The notes under the pieces are model-generated. The model was not told the origin of the DNA. It ran no database searches and was given only the letters and a program-made list of their open reading frames with translations. Shown piece after piece: positions 63,081-64,000 of a stretch of 64,000 nt of DNA. The stretch is taken from positions 124,001 through 188,000 of the forward strand of contig NZ_CP030073.1 in the NCBI RefSeq assembly GCF_003261055.1, read 5' to 3'. How positions within the stretch are numbered: the stretch's first letter is position 1; every line of letters starts with the position of its first letter. This DNA comes from Streptomyces cadmiisoli. GTDB taxonomy: Bacteria; Actinomycetota; Actinomycetes; Streptomycetales; Streptomycetaceae. Position numbers and translations under genes: made by a program.

Positions 63081-63554
63081 TCAGCGGCCGGGAAACCGCT
63101 CCGTGATCTCCTGGAGGACCCAGCCGTTTCCGTCCGGGTCCGCGAAGGTGGCAAAGGACGAGTAACTGGTGCCCTGCGGGTGTCGGCCCGCCAAGCGCTC
63201 CTGGCCCGGCAGGCGGTGGGTCACGTCTCCGTCCTCATGGCCGTGGAACAGTACCCCTCCCGCGTCGTGGAACACGTCGCTCACGTCGATACCCCGCTCC
63301 CTCAGCTCCCTCTGGGCCGCCTCGATATCGGAGACGATGAGGTACAGGCCCTGCACCGAGCCCGGGGCGGCAGCGGTCATTCCCTCACCGAACATGATCG
63401 AGCACCCGGAGCCCGGGGGCGTGAAGTGCACACCTCGGAAGTCGTCACTGGGGCCCGTGTCCAGGTCCAAGCGCCAGCCCAGGTCTTCGTAGAAGGCTTT
63501 GGCCCGGTCGGTGTCGGAGACGGGCAGCACAATGACTTCGAGCTTCAGGTCCAT
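63081..63554 (-). CDS. VOC (glyoxalase/bleomycin resistance fold) protein
   Basis: 157 residues from ATG 63554. Two beta-alpha-beta-beta-beta modules: LEVIVLPVSDTDRAKAFYED, LGWRLDLDTGPSDDFRGVHF, GSGCSIMFGEG in the first, and GLYLIVSDIEAAQRELRERG with a C-terminal SSFATFADPDGNGWVLQEIT in the second. The metal-site residues of classical glyoxalase I are not obvious, so the activity is open: dioxygenase, epimerase or ligand-binding. Divergent from an FAD oxidoreductase 348 bases away, which may be a functional partner. Confidence 0.92.
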   Translation of the reverse strand: MDLKLEVIVLPVSDTDRAKAFYEDLGWRLDLDTGPSDDFRGVHFTPPGSGCSIMFGEGMTAAAPGSVQGLYLIVSDIEAAQRELRERGIDVSDVFHDAGGVLFHGHEDGDVTHRLPGQERLAGRHPQGTSYSSFATFADPDGNGWVLQEITERFPGR

Positions 63555-63902
63555 GGCGTTGAGTCCTCGCAGTGAGTGGTGGAACTGTCCGTACCGTGCG
63601 CGTCCCGGGCTCAAACCGACGGGGGTATCCGACGGTGGAACGGAGTGCGGGCGGGACACAGGGCGGATCTGCGACGGGCACGGGTGGCTGACTCGTGCTC
63701 GAAGCGAGCGCGCCTTCACTGCCTGGCGCTTCACCGGCCGAGCCGGCGCAGAGACGCCGCCCGCGCCCGCGACGACCCACCGCCCCATATATTTGATCCG
63801 TCAAGTAATGTAGGCGTGGTGGCGGCATGAACGCTCGGAGGCACACACCGCCCCCTGTCTTCCGGCCGCAAGGGAAGATCCGAACCGGAGAATGAGGATG
63901 CC
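63555..63902. promoter_or_regulatory. Divergent promoter region with TTGA/TCAA palindrome
   Basis: A small palindrome TTGA-TCCG-TCAA lies at 63793-63804 inside the only A+T-rich patch (CATATATTTGATCCGTCAAG). It is suitably placed between two divergent genes for a regulator site, but the arms are only 4 bases. No gene was seen in the region. Confidence 0.35.
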
Positions 63903-64000
63903 GTGGGTAGCGTGATCGTTGTCGGAGGTGGCCCTTCCGGACTGTGGACGGCTGCTGAACTGCGACTGCGGGGAGTGGACGTCACCGTCATCGAACAGCT
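63903..64000 (+). CDS. FAD-dependent oxidoreductase or monooxygenase, 5' end
   Basis: Begins at GTG 63903 with GAGGA four bases upstream and runs off the right edge. The first 32 residues read [20 protein letters not shown] then [11 protein letters not shown], a Rossmann FAD-binding start with GxGxxG and the acidic residue (Glu in VIEQ) that binds ribose. This is the layout of aromatic-ring hydroxylases such as those with the FAD_binding_3 domain. The substrate cannot be judged from the fragment. Confidence 0.85.
   Translation, partial: MGSVIVVGGGPSGLWTAAELRLRGVDVTVIEQ

Noticed and set aside
1..64000. tRNA, rRNA, CRISPR arrays, replication origins and known defence systems
   Set aside because: Looked for by eye on both strands; no cloverleaf-like gene, spaced repeat array, DnaA-box cluster or recognisable restriction, CBASS, BREX or similar gene set was found.

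Overview
The window looks like chromosomal DNA of a Streptomyces-type actinomycete. G+C is high, GTG starts are common, genes often overlap by ATGA or GTGA, and many secreted or lipid-modified proteins are encoded. Several family markers are typical of the genus: ECF sigma factor, tandem winged-helix proteins, a DUF6415-like protein, large S8 peptidases, and an RHS/FG-GAP pair. No rRNA, tRNA or CRISPR array was seen. The density of broken genes and insertion sequences suggests an accessory region, such as a chromosome arm or island.

Layout. (1) 1-12.5 kb: a giant secreted RHS-repeat polymorphic toxin (minus strand, running off the left edge inside a HINT domain) faces a secreted DNRLRE/FG-GAP protein across a 0.5-kb divergent region. 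Small genes follow, including a MafI-like immunity protein and a lipoprotein. (2) 13-25 kb: an ECF sigma/membrane protein pair; two tandem winged-helix genes feeding a protein with a nucleotidyltransferase half; a Nudix remnant; a class IV aminotransferase with an HTH-SUMF1 protein; a coupled trio that begins with a 34-codon ORF; a scar joining MFS and RpiR fragments; and an SDR/aldo-keto reductase pair with a divergent AraC regulator. (3) 25.2-37 kb: a mobile-element graveyard. It holds a large serine recombinase with a nonsense codon, a small gene split by an IS1380 element, a truncated group IIC-like intron behind a terminator hairpin, a complete IS630 element, an IS3 element split by an IS110 element, and a frameshifted FtsX permease. 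(4) 37-49.7 kb: an NmrA-like protein, a GntR regulator, a lipoprotein, S8 peptidase no. 1, a Tat-type cupin, and long stretches of gene remnants. (5) 49.7-64 kb: a two-component system directly upstream of a lipoprotein/adaptor/ATPase/permease operon, an inverted pair of secreted-protein fragments, a PIG-L deacetylase, S8 peptidase no. 2 with a downstream lipoprotein, a VOC protein, and the start of an FAD oxidoreductase.

How the parts fit. The response regulator, histidine kinase and MacAB-like exporter form one probable envelope-stress unit. The AraC regulator probably controls the reductase pair. The RHS toxin and FG-GAP protein are probably functional partners at the cell surface. The mobile region can be ordered by nesting: IS110 entered IS3, IS1380 entered the recombinase cassette, and that cassette cut the intron and the start of a DinB gene. 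No known defence system was recognised. The more unusual signals are the toxin tip composition, the IS110 guide-RNA-type leader, the domain split between the two S8 loci, the SUMF1 protein lacking its cysteine pair, and the short coupled ORF.
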